This document shows positions 35,082-45,030 of a stretch of DNA of 46,885 bases, piece after piece. Source of the DNA: Vibrio fujianensis (GTDB taxonomy: Bacteria > Pseudomonadota > Gammaproteobacteria > Enterobacterales > Vibrionaceae); the NCBI RefSeq assembly GCF_002749895.1, contig NZ_NBUS01000035.1, positions 1 through 46,885 of the forward strand. The letters are read 5' to 3'. Within the stretch, counting starts at the first letter, position 1. The number at the start of each line of letters is the position of its first letter. A model generated the notes under the pieces. The model did no database searches. It saw only the letters and a list, made by a program, of their open reading frames with translations, and had not been told where the DNA came from. The position numbers and the translations under genes were made by a program.

Positions 35082-36583
35082 TGAGGCTTGAAGTACAAGA
35101 TAAACCGCGGATTCGTCGCTTGCCGTTTAGTTTTGCGAATCGGCATAAGCTCGTGCTGGAATGGGATGAGCAACAAGAAAATGCCACTCTTTATTATGTT
35201 GCGCCTATCGCCTTATTGGCTTTGGTTGAGGTAAAACGAGTGTTACGGCATCCGTTTGCCTTAATCGCATTGAGCGCAGACGTGTTTGAAGCCAAATTAA
35301 CTGAAGTGTATCAACGAGACTCGTCAGAAGCGCGTCAGCTTATGGAAGATATTGGGGCAGATAGCGATGATTTCTTTTCACTCGCTGAAGAGTTGCCACA
35401 CAGCGAAGATCTACTGGAATCGGAAGATGATGCCCCCATCATTAAGTTGATCAATGCCATGCTTGGTGAAGCGATTAAAGAAGGCGCTTCTGATATTCAT
35501 ATCGAAACCTTTGAAAAGACGCTCTCGATTCGTTTTCGAGTGGATGGCGTGCTGCGAGAAGTGTTATCGCCCAGTCGTAAGCTCTCTCCCCTATTGGTGT
35601 CTCGGGTGAAAGTGATGGCTAAGTTAGACATTGCCGAAAAGCGGGTGCCACAAGATGGCCGCATCTCCTTGCGCATTGGTGGCCGTTCGGTAGATGTCCG
35701 AGTCTCTACCATGCCAGCGTCTCACGGTGAACGAGTGGTGATGCGTTTACTCGATAAGAATGCCACTCGGCTTGATCTGCACAGCTTAGGCATGACCGAG
35801 CAAAACCAACATAATTTCTGCCATTTAATTGCACGTCCGCACGGTATTTTATTGGTCACCGGTCCAACAGGATCAGGGAAATCAACCACGCTATATGCCG
35901 GTCTGCAAGAGCTCAATAGTAGTGAGCGTAATATTCTTACGGTAGAAGACCCTATCGAATTTGATATTGATGGTATCGGCCAGACTCAGGTTAATCCGAA
36001 AGTCGATATGACTTTTGCCCGCGGCTTGAGAGCCATTCTACGGCAAGATCCAGACGTTGTGATGGTCGGTGAAATTCGCGATCTAGAAACGGCTCAAATC
36101 GCGGTGCAAGCGTCATTAACCGGCCACTTGGTCATGTCAACCTTGCATACTAACACTGCAATTGGTGCGATTACCCGTTTACGTGATATGGGAATCGAAC
36201 CTTTTCTTATCTCTTCCTCTTTACTTGGGGTTCTGGCTCAACGTCTCGTGCGGACGTTATGTCCTGATTGCAAAGAGCCTTATGAGGCCAACAAAGAGCA
36301 AAAAAAATGGTTTGGCTTGGGCAAAAAAGAGTCATTGACCCTGTATCGAGCCCATGGGTGTGAAAAATGTAATTTTAAAGGATATCGCGGGCGAACCGGT
36401 ATCCACGAGCTGATGTTGGTGGATGATGACGTTCAGACATTAATTCACCGCGAAGCTGGCGAGCAAGCGATTGAACAAGCGATCCGCAGTAAAACCCCTA
36501 GTATACGGGATGATGGACTAGATAAAGTTCGCCAAGGCATCACTTCGTTAGAAGAGGTGATGCGAGTGACCAAGGAGTCGTAA
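35081..36583 (+). CDS. gspE: Type II secretion ATPase GspE
   Basis: Cytoplasmic ATPase of 500 aa that drives pseudopilus assembly. The N1E/N2E domain binds Gsp[18 protein letters not shown] is Walker [19 protein letters not shown] the Asp box, and [19 protein letters not shown] Walker [14 protein letters not shown] is the His box. The family zinc finger is present as CPDC...CEKC (about 392-430). Start and stop overlap gspD and gspF by one base or less, typical of a coupled operon. Confidence 0.98.
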   Translation: MRLEVQDKPRIRRLPFSFANRHKLVLEWDEQQENATLYYVAPIALLALVEVKRVLRHPFALIALSADVFEAKLTEVYQRDSSEARQLMEDIGADSDDFFSLAEELPHSEDLLESEDDAPIIKLINAMLGEAIKEGASDIHIETFEKTLSIRFRVDGVLREVLSPSRKLSPLLVSRVKVMAKLDIAEKRVPQDGRISLRIGGRSVDVRVSTMPASHGERVVMRLLDKNATRLDLHSLGMTEQNQHNFCHLIARPHGILLVTGPTGSGKSTTLYAGLQELNSSERNILTVEDPIEFDIDGIGQTQVNPKVDMTFARGLRAILRQDPDVVMVGEIRDLETAQIAVQASLTGHLVMSTLHTNTAIGAITRLRDMGIEPFLISSSLLGVLAQRLVRTLCPDCKEPYEANKEQKKWFGLGKKESLTLYRAHGCEKCNFKGYRGRTGIHELMLVDDDVQTLIHREAGEQAIEQAIRSKTPSIRDDGLDKVRQGITSLEEVMRVTKES

Positions 36584-37803
36584 TGGCGGCATTTGAATAC
36601 AAAGCACTGGATGCAGCAGGACGACGCAAGAAAGGTATCATCGAAGGTGATCATGCGCGTCAGGTGCGTCAGCGGTTAAAAGAGCAAGGGATGATCCCTA
36701 TCGAAGTGGTCGAGACGCAGGCTAAAGCTGCCAAAGCGCGCCAAACCAGTTGGACTAAACCGAGAGGGATCAGTACACCCGATTTAGCTTTGCTCACCCG
36801 TCAGCTTTCGACCTTAGTTCAGTCTGGGATGCCACTTGAAGAGTGTTTAAAAGCGGTCTCTGAGCAATCCGAAAAACCAAGAATACGTAACATGCTGGCG
36901 GCGGTTAGAGCAAAAGTGACGGAAGGGTACACCTTGGCTGACAGTTTGGCAGATTATCCCCATATTTTTGATGATCTCTTTCGCTCCATGGTTGCTGCGG
37001 GAGAAAAGTCAGGGCATCTCGATGCGATTTTACAACGACTGGCCGATTATGCTGAGAATCGGCAAAAAATGCGCTCAAAATTACTGCAAGCCTTATTGTA
37101 TCCGATTGTTTTGGTGATCTTTGCCGTTGGTATTGTCGCCTTTTTGCTTGCGGCGGTCGTGCCTAAAATCATAGGCCAATTTGTACAAATGGGGCAGGCT
37201 TTACCTACTTCGACGCAGTTTTTGTTGTCGGCCAGTGATTTTATTCAGCAATGGGGTATCCCGTTGTTGTTATTGATGTTGACACTAAGCTATTTCGCCA
37301 AGTGGTTGCTGAAAAAGCCGAGTATTCGGCTCTATTGGCATCAAAAACTGTTGTATTTACCCATGATAGGTAAAATTGCCCGGGGGCTAAATACATCGCG
37401 TTTTGCGCGAACTTTATCGATTTGTACCTCAAGTGCGATCCCCATTCTTGATGGCATGCGCGTTGCCGTTGATGTGATGACAAATCAGTACGTTAAACAG
37501 CAAGTATTATTGGCGGTGGATAACGTTCGTGAAGGCTCTAGCTTGCGCCAAGCGTTGACTCAAACCAAGCTATTTCCCCCAATGATGCTACATATGATAG
37601 CGAGTGGTGAACAAAGTGGTGAACTGGAAAGTATGCTGACACGAGCGGCAGATAACCAAGACACCAGTTTTGAATCTACGGTTAATATTGCATTAGGTAT
37701 CTTTACCCCAGTGCTGATTGCATTGATGGCGGGATTAGTCCTGTTTATTGTAATGGCCACCTTAATGCCAATTTTAGAGATGAATAATTTAATGAGCCGC
37801 TAA
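36583..37803 (+). CDS. gspF: Type II secretion inner-membrane platform protein GspF
   Basis: Polytopic inner-membrane protein of 406 aa. Two repeats of the T2SSF domain are visible: LALLTRQLSTLVQSGMPLEE and ARTLSICTSSAIPILDGMRV. Three membrane segments follow the usual order (LYPIVLVIFAVGIVAFLLAAVV, IPLLLLMLTLSYFAKWLL and LIALMAGLVLFIVMATLMPIL). It contacts GspE and GspL and probably transmits ATPase motion to the pseudopilus. ATG overlaps the gspE stop (TAATGG). Confidence 0.97.
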   Translation: MAAFEYKALDAAGRRKKGIIEGDHARQVRQRLKEQGMIPIEVVETQAKAAKARQTSWTKPRGISTPDLALLTRQLSTLVQSGMPLEECLKAVSEQSEKPRIRNMLAAVRAKVTEGYTLADSLADYPHIFDDLFRSMVAAGEKSGHLDAILQRLADYAENRQKMRSKLLQALLYPIVLVIFAVGIVAFLLAAVVPKIIGQFVQMGQALPTSTQFLLSASDFIQQWGIPLLLLMLTLSYFAKWLLKKPSIRLYWHQKLLYLPMIGKIARGLNTSRFARTLSICTSSAIPILDGMRVAVDVMTNQYVKQQVLLAVDNVREGSSLRQALTQTKLFPPMMLHMIASGEQSGELESMLTRAADNQDTSFESTVNIALGIFTPVLIALMAGLVLFIVMATLMPILEMNNLMSR

Positions 37804-37835
37804 TGGGCGAATGATAAGCGCAAGATGGAGTGATT

Positions 37836-38279
37836 ATGAATAAAAAACTAACGAAACAGTCAGGCTTTACTCTATTGGAAGTCATGGTGGTTGTGGTGAT
37901 CCTAGGCATTCTTGCCAGCGTGGTGGTACCGAATTTGTTGGGCAATAAAGATAAGGCCGATCAACAAAAAGCGATCACCGATATTGTTGCACTCGAAAAC
38001 GCATTAGACATGTATCGATTAGATAACAGTGTTTACCCAACTACCGATCAAGGGTTAGACGCTTTGGTGAGCAAACCATCCAATCCAGAACCAAGAAATT
38101 ATCGCAACGATGGTTACATTCGTCGCTTACCGAAAGACCCTTGGGGCAATGACTATCAATACTTAAGCCCCGGTGAACATGGTCGTGTTGATGTCTTTAC
38201 CTTAGGTGCGGACGGTCAGGAAGGGGGCGAAGGGGCCAATGCCGATATTGGTAACTGGAATCTACAAGATTTCCAATAA
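37836..38279 (+). CDS. gspG: Major pseudopilin GspG
   Basis: Protein of 147 aa, the main subunit of the type II pseudopilus. Prepilin leader MNKKLTKQSG is cleaved before FTLLEVMVVVVILGILASVV with Glu5. The globular domain has the calcium-binding loop region (GTLG-like DVFTLGADGQEGGEGANADI). DPWGNDYQYLSPGEHG is diagnostic. ATG at 37836 follows GGAGTGATT; the ATG two codons upstream lacks proper spacing. The stop lies inside a 19-base tandem repeat. Confidence 0.97.
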   Translation: MNKKLTKQSGFTLLEVMVVVVILGILASVVVPNLLGNKDKADQQKAITDIVALENALDMYRLDNSVYPTTDQGLDALVSKPSNPEPRNYRNDGYIRRLPKDPWGNDYQYLSPGEHGRVDVFTLGADGQEGGEGANADIGNWNLQDFQ

Positions 38280-38311
38280 AGGTTTCGATAAACAATAAAG
38301 GTTTCGATAAA
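38274..38311 (+). repeat. 19-base tandem duplication across the gspG stop
   Basis: CAATAAAGGTTTCGATAAA occurs twice in perfect tandem (38274-38292 and 38293-38311). The first copy holds the gspG TAA; the second begins the spacer before gspH. Confidence 0.85.
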
Positions 38312-38363
38312 CACGGCGAATGAGCACGTTGATCTTGGTGGTTATGGTATTGGGTGATGTTGG

Positions 38364-38945
38364 ATGAGATGGCAGCGCGGTTTTACGCTTCTCGAAATAA
38401 TGTTGGTGTTAGTGTTACTTTCACTCAGCGCTGTTGCTGTGATTGCGACCTTACCTGCCAAACACAATGATGAAATTGAAAAAAGTGCTCAAAGTCTGTT
38501 TCAGCGTTTGCAATTGTTGAATGAAGAAGCCTTGTTAAGTGGTTTAGATTTTGGACTGCGAGTTGATGAACAAAAACAACGCATGACATTTTTGCAATTG
38601 AGTGAGAAAGGTTGGCAGCGGATTGATAAAACCGGCTTTGCGGCACAGCTATTGTTAGATGATAAACTCAGTGTGCAATTTTTGGTCGGTGGGGGGGCTT
38701 GGCAAGACAAAGATAGATTATTTATTCCCAGCACCTTATTCGACGAACAAATGTTTGCCGAATCCGAAACACAGCCAGTACAGCCCGCCCCTCAAGTGTT
38801 TATTTTATCCAGTGGAGAGATCACTCCGTTTCATCTTACTATTTATGCCACTCAGCAAAGTATCGACACTGGTTGGCAGATCGTGGTGAAAGAGAATGGA
38901 CAGATTCGTCTACTTGCTCCCGGAGAGTCAGATGATACACCATAG
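38364..38945 (+). CDS. gspH: Minor pseudopilin GspH
   Basis: Protein of 193 aa that links the pseudopilus tip to the shaft. Short prepilin leader MRWQRG is cleaved before FTLLEIMLVLVLLSLSAVAV. The globular domain contains GLDFGLRVDEQKQRMTFLQL and ends with DTGWQIVVKENGQIRLLAPG, as in the GspH/FimT family. ATG at 38364. The 3' end overlaps gspI by 14 bases. The 84-base gap before it is the longest in the operon. Confidence 0.94.
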   Translation: MRWQRGFTLLEIMLVLVLLSLSAVAVIATLPAKHNDEIEKSAQSLFQRLQLLNEEALLSGLDFGLRVDEQKQRMTFLQLSEKGWQRIDKTGFAAQLLLDDKLSVQFLVGGGAWQDKDRLFIPSTLFDEQMFAESETQPVQPAPQVFILSSGEITPFHLTIYATQQSIDTGWQIVVKENGQIRLLAPGESDDTP

Positions 38946-39288
38946 ACGAGGGTTTACTTTATTAGAAGTCTTGGTGGCGTTAGCCATTTTTGCCACCGCC
39001 GCCATGAGTGTGATGCGCACAGTGACTCAACACGTCAATACCATCAGTTATTTGGAAGAGAAGGCATTTGCTGCCATGGTCGCTGATAACCAGATGGCAA
39101 AAGTGCACTTGAATGCAAAGTCATTAGCTGAACGTGAAGGACGAGAAGAACTCGCTGGCAGAACCTGGTATTGGCGCATCACTCCAGTGAAAACTTCGAA
39201 CGCTATTTTAGCCGCTTTTGATGTGAGTGTGGCCACGGAGGCCAAAGCCTCTCCGGTTATTACGGTAAGAAGCTATGTGGCCAAATAA
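38932..39288 (+). CDS. gspI: Minor pseudopilin GspI
   Basis: Protein of 118 aa that nucleates the pseudopilus tip with GspJ and GspK. Leader MIHHRRG is cleaved before FTLLEVLVALAIFATAAMSV. TWYWRITPVKTSN is the conserved late motif. ATG at 38932 follows GGAGAG and lies inside gspH; the frame upstream to 38896 is not used. It overlaps gspJ by 14 bases. Confidence 0.95.
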   Translation: MIHHRRGFTLLEVLVALAIFATAAMSVMRTVTQHVNTISYLEEKAFAAMVADNQMAKVHLNAKSLAEREGREELAGRTWYWRITPVKTSNAILAAFDVSVATEAKASPVITVRSYVAK

Positions 39289-39937
39289 AAGCACAGCGCG
39301 GGGAAATAGAAGCACAGCGCACGGGTTTACACTCATTGAAGTGCTGGTTGCGATGGCGATTTTTGCCAGCTTGAGTGTGGCAGCTTATCAAGTGTTGTAT
39401 CAAGTTCAGCAAAGTAATCAAGTTTCGGCTCAGCGCGAAGCAAGGTTGAGTGAGTTACAGCGAGCGATGGTCATTATGGATGCAGATTTCCGCCAGATGG
39501 CGTTGCGTCCCTTTCGTCACGAGGGTGAATCGGCGTCAGCACAACTTGTACAATGGCAGGATTACTTACTCGACTCTGACACGAAAGGCTTGCTGTTCAC
39601 TCGTCTTGGTTGGCACAATCCTCAACAACAATTTCCACGCGGGGAAGTGTTGAAAGTCGGCTATCGAATCAAAGAGCAAGTGCTCGAAAGAGTCTGGTGG
39701 CGTTATCCCGATACACCGACCGGGCAAGAGCCGATCATTGCCCCTTTATTGAATGATGTCGAAGCTTGGTCGGTTCGCTTCTATCTTAATGGGCAATGGT
39801 CTAATCAATGGGAAACCCAACAAGTGCTACCACAAGCTATCGCGATCGGTTTGACATTAAAAGATTATGGTGAGATTGAACGTATTTATTTATTAACCGG
39901 TGGCTCGGTGGGAGAGACGAATGACTCGTCATCATAA
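39275..39937 (+). CDS. gspJ: Minor pseudopilin GspJ
   Basis: Tip pseudopilin of 220 aa. Cleavage is expected before [20 protein letters not shown]. The leader is unusually long, 17 residues, because a 21-base segment is duplicated in frame (NKSTARG then NRSTAHG). The body has the family pattern [15 protein letters not shown] and [22 protein letters not shown] at 39275 overlaps the gspI end. No other start codon in frame would give a shorter leader. Confidence 0.94.
   Translation: MWPNKSTARGNRSTAHGFTLIEVLVAMAIFASLSVAAYQVLYQVQQSNQVSAQREARLSELQRAMVIMDADFRQMALRPFRHEGESASAQLVQWQDYLLDSDTKGLLFTRLGWHNPQQQFPRGEVLKVGYRIKEQVLERVWWRYPDTPTGQEPIIAPLLNDVEAWSVRFYLNGQWSNQWETQQVLPQAIAIGLTLKDYGEIERIYLLTGGSVGETNDSSS
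39284..39325 (+). repeat. 21-base tandem duplication in the gspJ leader
   Basis: Two copies of a 21-base unit (39284-39304 and 39305-39325) share AAGCACAGCGC and differ at a few positions. It adds seven residues to the prepilin leader and also spans the gspI stop. Confidence 0.75.
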
Positions 39938-40934
39938 CCAGCGAGGCGTGGCACTGATCATTGTATTGTTGCTCTTAGCAATCATGGTCTCGATTGCTGC
40001 GACCATGTCTCAACGGATGTTTAGCCAATTTCAGCGAGCTAATCATCAGGTTGGTTATCAGCAGGCGTATTGGTATTCGATTGGCGTGGAATCATTAGCG
40101 AAAGTCGCGATTGAACAAAGCTATAAAGACAACGACACCATCAACCTCAATCAACCTTGGGCGCAAAGAAACCGTACCTACCCACTTGATTATGGGCAGG
40201 TCACTGGAAGTATTATCGATAAACAGGCCTGCTTTAATGTCAATGTGTTCTCAGGGTTGGCAGCCAATAGTAATAATACACCACCTTATGTTTACCGAGT
40301 GTGGCGAGCGTTACTGGATGAATTAGAGGTCGAGAATTATCAAGCAGAAACGATCGCCGATGCAACGTGGGATTTTATTGACAATGATGACCGTGTAAAT
40401 CGAGCCAATGGTGCGGAAGATGCACTGTATGAATCAATGACGCCAGCTTATTTACCCCCTAATGGGCGATTAGCCGATAGCAGTGAGCTTCGAGCGGTTT
40501 ATCAAATGGGAGGGAAGGTGATGCATTTACTCACCCCCTATGTGTGTGCCCTTCCAGATCAAGATTGGCGTTTAAACATCAATACTCTTGCGCCAGAACA
40601 AGCGAAATTATTGGTGGCCATGTTCAGCCCATATTTAAGTGAATCGAACGCCAAAAGCGTGTTAGAGTCTCGCCCTTTTGATGGTTGGGACAGTGTGGCA
40701 AGTTTTTTAGCTGAACCACAGATTGCAGCGATAGAACAAGCTCGTCGTGAAGAAGCTCGTGCTTATTTAAGCGTTGATAGCCACTATTTTGAAGTAGATG
40801 CACAGGTGAAAGTGGATACGTCTCAAGTGCGGATTCGCAGCCTGTTTTATAGTCGTAATAAAAAGGATGCAACGGTGATACGCCGTCGCTATGGAGGAGT
40901 CGGTGAGCGAGAGCTTAATCGTTCGGCTGAGTAG
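39921..40934 (+). CDS. gspK: Minor pseudopilin GspK
   Basis: Largest tip pseudopilin, 337 aa, capping the pseudopilus. Leader MTRHHNQRG precedes [20 protein letters not shown]; as usual for GspK the Glu5 of other pilins is replaced (Ile). The helical insert domain has [21 protein letters not shown], and [20 protein letters not shown] is typical. ATG at 39921 follows GGGAGAGACG, within the gspJ end. The frame upstream to 39900 lacks a proper start. Confidence 0.95.
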   Translation: MTRHHNQRGVALIIVLLLLAIMVSIAATMSQRMFSQFQRANHQVGYQQAYWYSIGVESLAKVAIEQSYKDNDTINLNQPWAQRNRTYPLDYGQVTGSIIDKQACFNVNVFSGLAANSNNTPPYVYRVWRALLDELEVENYQAETIADATWDFIDNDDRVNRANGAEDALYESMTPAYLPPNGRLADSSELRAVYQMGGKVMHLLTPYVCALPDQDWRLNINTLAPEQAKLLVAMFSPYLSESNAKSVLESRPFDGWDSVASFLAEPQIAAIEQARREEARAYLSVDSHYFEVDAQVKVDTSQVRIRSLFYSRNKKDATVIRRRYGGVGERELNRSAE

Positions 40935-42132
40935 TCAACAAAATGCGCCCATTCTTTGGTTTGTCTGGTCTTCCACTCAACAGGAAGTGCTTGACCATGG
41001 AACGCTGAAGGGGTGGCAACAGCTGGATCAGTTAGCCCCACATGCGCTTCAGCGCTCAACCATTGTCTTGTTAGCCAGCAGTGATCTGTTATTAACGCAA
41101 GTGACGATCCCGTCCGGAGCCAGCCGCCAGTTCTCCTCTATTTTACCGTATTTATTGGAAGATGAACTCGCTCAGGATGTTGATGAGTTGCATTTCTCCG
41201 TGGTGGATAGGCAAGGTGAACAGGCTTTTGTCGCCGTGATCGAGCGAGCTTGGTTGCAGTCGATCCTAGATCAGCTGGCATCATTCGGGATTGTCGTTAA
41301 GCGTGTGGTACCAGATGTGTTGACGCTGCCGGTCAACCACGACGGGCTGAGTGCATTGCAGCTGGGATCTGACTGGTTGATCCGTAAAGGAAACTATCAC
41401 GGTATTAGCATAGAGCAAGATTGGCTATCTTGGTTTTGTGCGACAGAATGGGTGAATGGGGCGGATCAACCGCTGCCTCTTATTGCTTATACGCCCTTGC
41501 CTGACTTACCGTTAGCGGCAGATCAGGTGTGGGAGAACGCTCTTGAACGGCCTTGGATGCCATTGATCGCTGAGCAGCTTTTTAGCCATAAAATCAACCT
41601 ATTGACCGGAAGCTTCAAACCCAAATCATCTTGGCTTAAACATTGGCTTATCTGGCGAAAGACGGCCATCTCTGCGGTGTTCTTATTGGTGGTGCTCTTG
41701 GTCAGCCAAGGGTTACACCTTCATCAAGCTCGCTTAACGGCACAAGCCTATCGGGCTGAAAGTGAACGCATTTTCAGAACGATTTTTCCTGATAAGCAAC
41801 GTATTCCCACGGTGAGTTATTTAAAACGACAAATGAGTGACGAGTTAACGGCTCTGTCTGGTGGTTCGCAAGCTGAAGTGCTACTCAACTGGCTGAATTT
41901 ACTCCCCGAAAGCATTGGACAGATGGAAGGGATGGAAATTCAAAGCTTACGTTTTGATGCCAATCGAGCCGAGCTCCGTCTTGACGTAAGCGGGCCTGAT
42001 TTTCAGAGCTTTGAGCAGGCGAGAGTAAAATTAGCCCAATATTTTGTGGTAGAGCAGGGGCAATTAAATAAGAATGCTGAGCGGGTATTCGGTTCCTTTG
42101 TACTGAAAGCAATGGCAGGGCGTGACGAATGA
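40906..42132 (+). CDS. gspL: Type II secretion protein GspL
   Basis: Bitopic inner-membrane protein of 408 aa that recruits GspE. The actin-like cytoplasmic domain (1-245) begins with [21 protein letters not shown] and contains [19 protein letters not shown]. One membrane segment ([20 protein letters not shown], about 253-272) and a periplasmic ferredoxin-like domain follow. GTG at 40906 is preferred because GGAGGAG lies just upstream; an ATG at 40891 would overlap that site. The start lies 29 bases inside gspK. Confidence 0.94.
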   Translation, partial: SESLIVRLSSQQNAPILWFVWSSTQQEVLDHGTLKGWQQLDQLAPHALQRSTIVLLASSDLLLTQVTIPSGASRQFSSILPYLLEDELAQDVDELHFSVVDRQGEQAFVAVIERAWLQSILDQLASFGIVVKRVVPDVLTLPVNHDGLSALQLGSDWLIRKGNYHGISIEQDWLSWFCATEWVNGADQPLPLIAYTPLPDLPLAADQVWENALERPWMPLIAEQLFSHKINLLTGSFKPKSSWLKHWLIWRKTAISAVFLLVVLLVSQGLHLHQARLTAQAYRAESERIFRTIFPDKQRIPTVSYLKRQMSDELTALSGGSQAEVLLNWLNLLPESIGQMEGMEIQSLRFDANRAELRLDVSGPDFQSFEQARVKLAQYFVVEQGQLNKNAERVFGSFVLKAMAGRDE

Positions 42133-42623
42133 AACAGAAATTAACCGCACTTGGACTGTGGTGGCAGAGCATTAGCCAGCGTGAGCAGCGATTATTGCTG
42201 ATTGGTGGTGCTGCAGCATTACTCGGGCTACTTTATTGGGGAATCCTAGTCCCTCTGCAGCAGCAGAGTGCCGCCGTAAATGTGCGTCTGAACACGGAAA
42301 AGCAATTACTTCAGTGGGTAGAAAAGCGCGCTGATCAAATTGTTAGCTTGCGTCAGCAGAGCGGTGTGGTTCGCTCAACTCAGCCATTGAATCAGGTGAT
42401 CGCTTCTTCAACTGGACAATTTAAAGTTGAGCTGGTGAGAGTCCAGCCGCGTGGTGACAGAATGCAGGTTTGGATTCAACCCGTCCCTTTTTCTCAATTA
42501 GTTGATTGGCTGGCTTATTTAAAAGAACGGCAAGGCATTGATGTTGAGTATATGGATTTGGAGCGAGGAAAAACCTCGGGTGTGGTTGAGGTAAAACGTT
42601 TGCAGTTCAAACGGGTAGGGTGA
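42129..42623 (+). CDS. gspM: Type II secretion protein GspM
   Basis: Bitopic inner-membrane protein of 164 aa that stabilises GspL. WWQSISQREQRLLLIGGAAALLGLLYWGIL shows the typical basic start and single membrane segment (about 20-41). The periplasmic part forms a ferredoxin-like fold ending in GIDVEYMDLERGKTSGVVEVKRL. ATG overlaps the gspL stop by four bases. Confidence 0.94.
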   Translation: MKQKLTALGLWWQSISQREQRLLLIGGAAALLGLLYWGILVPLQQQSAAVNVRLNTEKQLLQWVEKRADQIVSLRQQSGVVRSTQPLNQVIASSTGQFKVELVRVQPRGDRMQVWIQPVPFSQLVDWLAYLKERQGIDVEYMDLERGKTSGVVEVKRLQFKRVG

Positions 42624-42624
42624 G

Positions 42625-43383
42625 ATGAAACCGATAGTGCGTTATAGCTGTTTATTTGTGTTGGTCATGGTGGTGAGTGCAATTGCACATTTACCCGCTC
42701 AGGTTGTTTTCACTCATCTTCCACTACCTACCGGTTTGGTGATCCAAGGTGTTGATGGCACCGTATGGCATGGCAGTGCTAAGCAAGTGCGTTGGCAGCA
42801 GCAAAACTGGGGACAGGTACAGTGGCAATGGGACTGGTCTGCCTTATTTACCGCGAAAGCCCAGCTTAACGTTCGTTTTGGTCGAGGAAGCGATAAGCAG
42901 GTGCAAGGTAAAGGCGTCGTGGGCTATGATTTTTCTGGCCCATTTGCTGAGCATATGGTGCTTTCTTTGCCTGCCGAGCAGGTGCAGCCTTACTTAAGGT
43001 TGCCAGTTCCGGTGAGCTTACAAGGGCAAATTGAATTGACGCTGCGGCATTATCGTTACCAAGCGCCGTGGTGTGCTCAGGCGGAGGGCGTACTGGCTTG
43101 GACGCAAAGTGAAATTGGAACCCCTCTCGGTAAATTGGAGCTTGGCCCAATAATGGCTGATCTTTCTTGCCAGCAAAGTGTATTGACGGTGCATGGTAGC
43201 CAGCAAAACAAGCAAATGAGCAGTGAATTTTCAGCGGAAGTGCAGGCCGATCGCCGTTTTAGTGCGCAAGCATGGTTCAAACCTGGGGCAGATTTTCCTA
43301 CTCGTTTAGCTGAGCAGTTAAACTATTTGCCGACTCCGGATGGGTTAGGCCGTTATTCGTTTAATCAGCAAGGGCGTTTCTAG
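42625..43383 (+). CDS. gspN: Type II secretion protein GspN
   Basis: Bitopic inner-membrane protein of 252 aa, the last gene of the operon. It has one N-terminal membrane segment (YSCLFVLVMVVSAIAHLPAQVV) and a beta-rich periplasmic region with VIQGVDGTVWHGSAKQVRW, the family signature. Its role in secretion is auxiliary, and many gsp operons lack it; its presence fits the Vibrio eps operon. One base separates it from gspM. A short inverted repeat (GGGCAGGGCATTACGCCCTGC) just after the stop may end the transcript. Confidence 0.93.
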   Translation: MKPIVRYSCLFVLVMVVSAIAHLPAQVVFTHLPLPTGLVIQGVDGTVWHGSAKQVRWQQQNWGQVQWQWDWSALFTAKAQLNVRFGRGSDKQVQGKGVVGYDFSGPFAEHMVLSLPAEQVQPYLRLPVPVSLQGQIELTLRHYRYQAPWCAQAEGVLAWTQSEIGTPLGKLELGPIMADLSCQQSVLTVHGSQQNKQMSSEFSAEVQADRRFSAQAWFKPGADFPTRLAEQLNYLPTPDGLGRYSFNQQGRF

Positions 43384-43385
43384 TC

Positions 43386-43410
43386 GGGCAGGGCATTACG
43401 CCCTGCTTTA
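43386..43410 (+). terminator. Hairpin between convergent gspN and cysQ
   Basis: GCAGGGC-ATTAC-GCCCTGC forms a perfect 7-bp stem 4 bases after the gspN stop, with a modest T-rich tail (TTTA). It overlaps the cysQ end region and may terminate from one or both sides. Confidence 0.6.
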
Positions 43411-44241
43411 GCATTGGTGTTGGATGATTAATATATCCTGCCAAGGTAAGTCGGCATCCCCTAATACAATGAAGTTAGGGTTTTCTAATGTATCCCGCTC
43501 ATTATAAGATAGAGGGTCGAGTTCAGTATCAAGGATTCGTCCACCTGCTTCTTCAACAATACATTGTGTTGCCGCAGTATCCCACTCTCCGGTAGGGCCT
43601 AATCTTAGATAACAGTCAACCGCCCCTTCTGCTACCAGACAGGCTTTCAGAGCTGCTGAGCCTAGGGGAACTAAATCATAATTCCATTGCGCACTCAAAT
43701 GCCGTGTAATGCGATTAATATCTTGTCGACGACTAATGGCGATAGCAATCGGTTGACCAGGTAACTGATGTTTATGGCTCTGAATTCGCAGGCTTTCTGC
43801 CATATCGGGGATTTTCCATGCTCCTTTACCTTTATAGGCGTAATAAGTGACCCCAGAAACCGGCCCATACACCACGCCCATAACTGGCTGATGATCTTCA
43901 ACCAAAGCAATCACTGTCGCAAAATCACCGCTACGGGCAATAAACTCCTGAGTACCATCTAATGGGTCAACCAGCCAGTAGCGTCGCCAAGTTTCTCGTG
44001 TCGTTAAACTGATATCCGCTGCTTCTTCCGATAACACTGGAATGTCGGGAGTCAGTGCACTTAACCGTTCTGTAATTAGCTTATGTGCGGCAAGATCAGC
44101 ACTCGTGACAGGTGTGTCATCCTGCTTAGTGAACGCTTGGTACGATTTATTTTCATAAATATCGAGAATAAGCTGCCCGGCAGAACGCGCAATGCTGATC
44201 ACTTCCGGCAATAAATGGGCAAGATCGTTAACCGTTGGCAT
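43408..44241 (-). CDS. cysQ: 3'(2'),5'-bisphosphate nucleotidase CysQ
   Basis: Magnesium-dependent phosphatase of 277 aa that removes pAp formed during sulfate assimilation. It belongs to the inositol monophosphatase superfamily: EEAADI holds the metal-binding Glu, YWLVDPLDGTQEFIARSGDF the DPLDGT motif, and GPTGEWDTAATQCIVEEAGG the WDTA motif. ATG at 44241 follows GGAGCGAGT and is preferred to the upstream frame from 44280. It lies 8 bases past the nudE stop, so the two are in one operon. Confidence 0.95.
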   Translation of the reverse strand: MPTVNDLAHLLPEVISIARSAGQLILDIYENKSYQAFTKQDDTPVTSADLAAHKLITERLSALTPDIPVLSEEAADISLTTRETWRRYWLVDPLDGTQEFIARSGDFATVIALVEDHQPVMGVVYGPVSGVTYYAYKGKGAWKIPDMAESLRIQSHKHQLPGQPIAIAISRRQDINRITRHLSAQWNYDLVPLGSAALKACLVAEGAVDCYLRLGPTGEWDTAATQCIVEEAGGRILDTELDPLSYNERDTLENPNFIVLGDADLPWQDILIIQHQC

Positions 44242-44249
44242 ACTCGCTC

Positions 44250-44813
44250 CTATCGCTGAATGGGAGAGGCTGATAAACAACGAAGAGTAAGCAGCAGAGC
44301 ACTAATGCTGCGCGCTTCACTAAAATCGAGATGCGTGATCAACTCTTCTGCTTGAGCTAAAGGCCAGCGTACCACTTCAAGGGGTTCGGGCTCGTCGCCC
44401 TCTAGCTGTTCTGAGTATAGCCCTTGAGCAATGAAAAGGGTCATGCGACTAGAAAAATAGGAGGGGGCCAACACCACCTCCTTTAATGGGGTTAGTTGCG
44501 TTGCTCCCATGCCAATTTCTTCTTTTAACTCACGAATAGCCGCCTGCTCTGGTGACTCTCCGGGGTCGATTAACCCTTTCGGAAAACCAAGTTCATACCG
44601 CTCTGTGCCTACAGCATATTCGCGAACTAATAAAATATCGCCCTGTTGAGTAATCGGAACCATCATTACCGCATGACGCCCACTGGGTCTCATCCGTTCA
44701 TAAGTTCGTTCTGCCCCGTTCGAGAAGCGCAGATCAAGTGCCTCGATTGCAAAAAGCTTAGATTGCGCAACCGTATGTTGCGTCAAAATCTCGGGTAAGG
44801 TTTTAGAGGGCAT
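44250..44813 (-). CDS. nudE: ADP-compounds hydrolase NudE
   Basis: Nudix enzyme of 187 aa acting on ADP-ribose, AppA and NADH. The Nudix box GFPKGLIDPGESPEQAAIRE continues LKEEIGMGA, giving the GX5EX7REUXEEXGU pattern. The start of the gene follows a spacer after nfuA, which reads in the same direction. The order nudE-cysQ beside the gsp operon is the usual Vibrio one. Confidence 0.94.
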   Translation of the reverse strand: MPSKTLPEILTQHTVAQSKLFAIEALDLRFSNGAERTYERMRPSGRHAVMMVPITQQGDILLVREYAVGTERYELGFPKGLIDPGESPEQAAIRELKEEIGMGATQLTPLKEVVLAPSYFSSRMTLFIAQGLYSEQLEGDEPEPLEVVRWPLAQAEELITHLDFSEARSISALLLTLRCLSASPIQR

Positions 44814-44877
44814 TGGCGAACTCCTTCATAGACAACGCTTTCTTAATATATGAGAAAAAAGGGTCTGTGAGAATAAA

Positions 44878-44902
44878 AAAGCTGATGTTTGGCATCAGCT
44901 GA
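44878..44902 (-). terminator. nfuA terminator
   Basis: AGCTGATG-TTTGG-CATCAGCT (44880-44900) is a perfect 8-bp stem; on the minus strand it is followed by TTTTTTATTC. It lies between nfuA and nudE, so nudE-cysQ need a promoter of their own at about 44814-44870. Confidence 0.85.
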
Positions 44903-45030
44903 TCGGCAAAACCGGTATTTTACTCTTGGTTGAGAGGCCTTTTGCTTAGTATGACTAGGCCACAAACCTCTCGCTACGATGAAAACGCTTTTATCTCGAG
45001 CAAAATTTAACCGCGCAAGGTCAGCAGACC

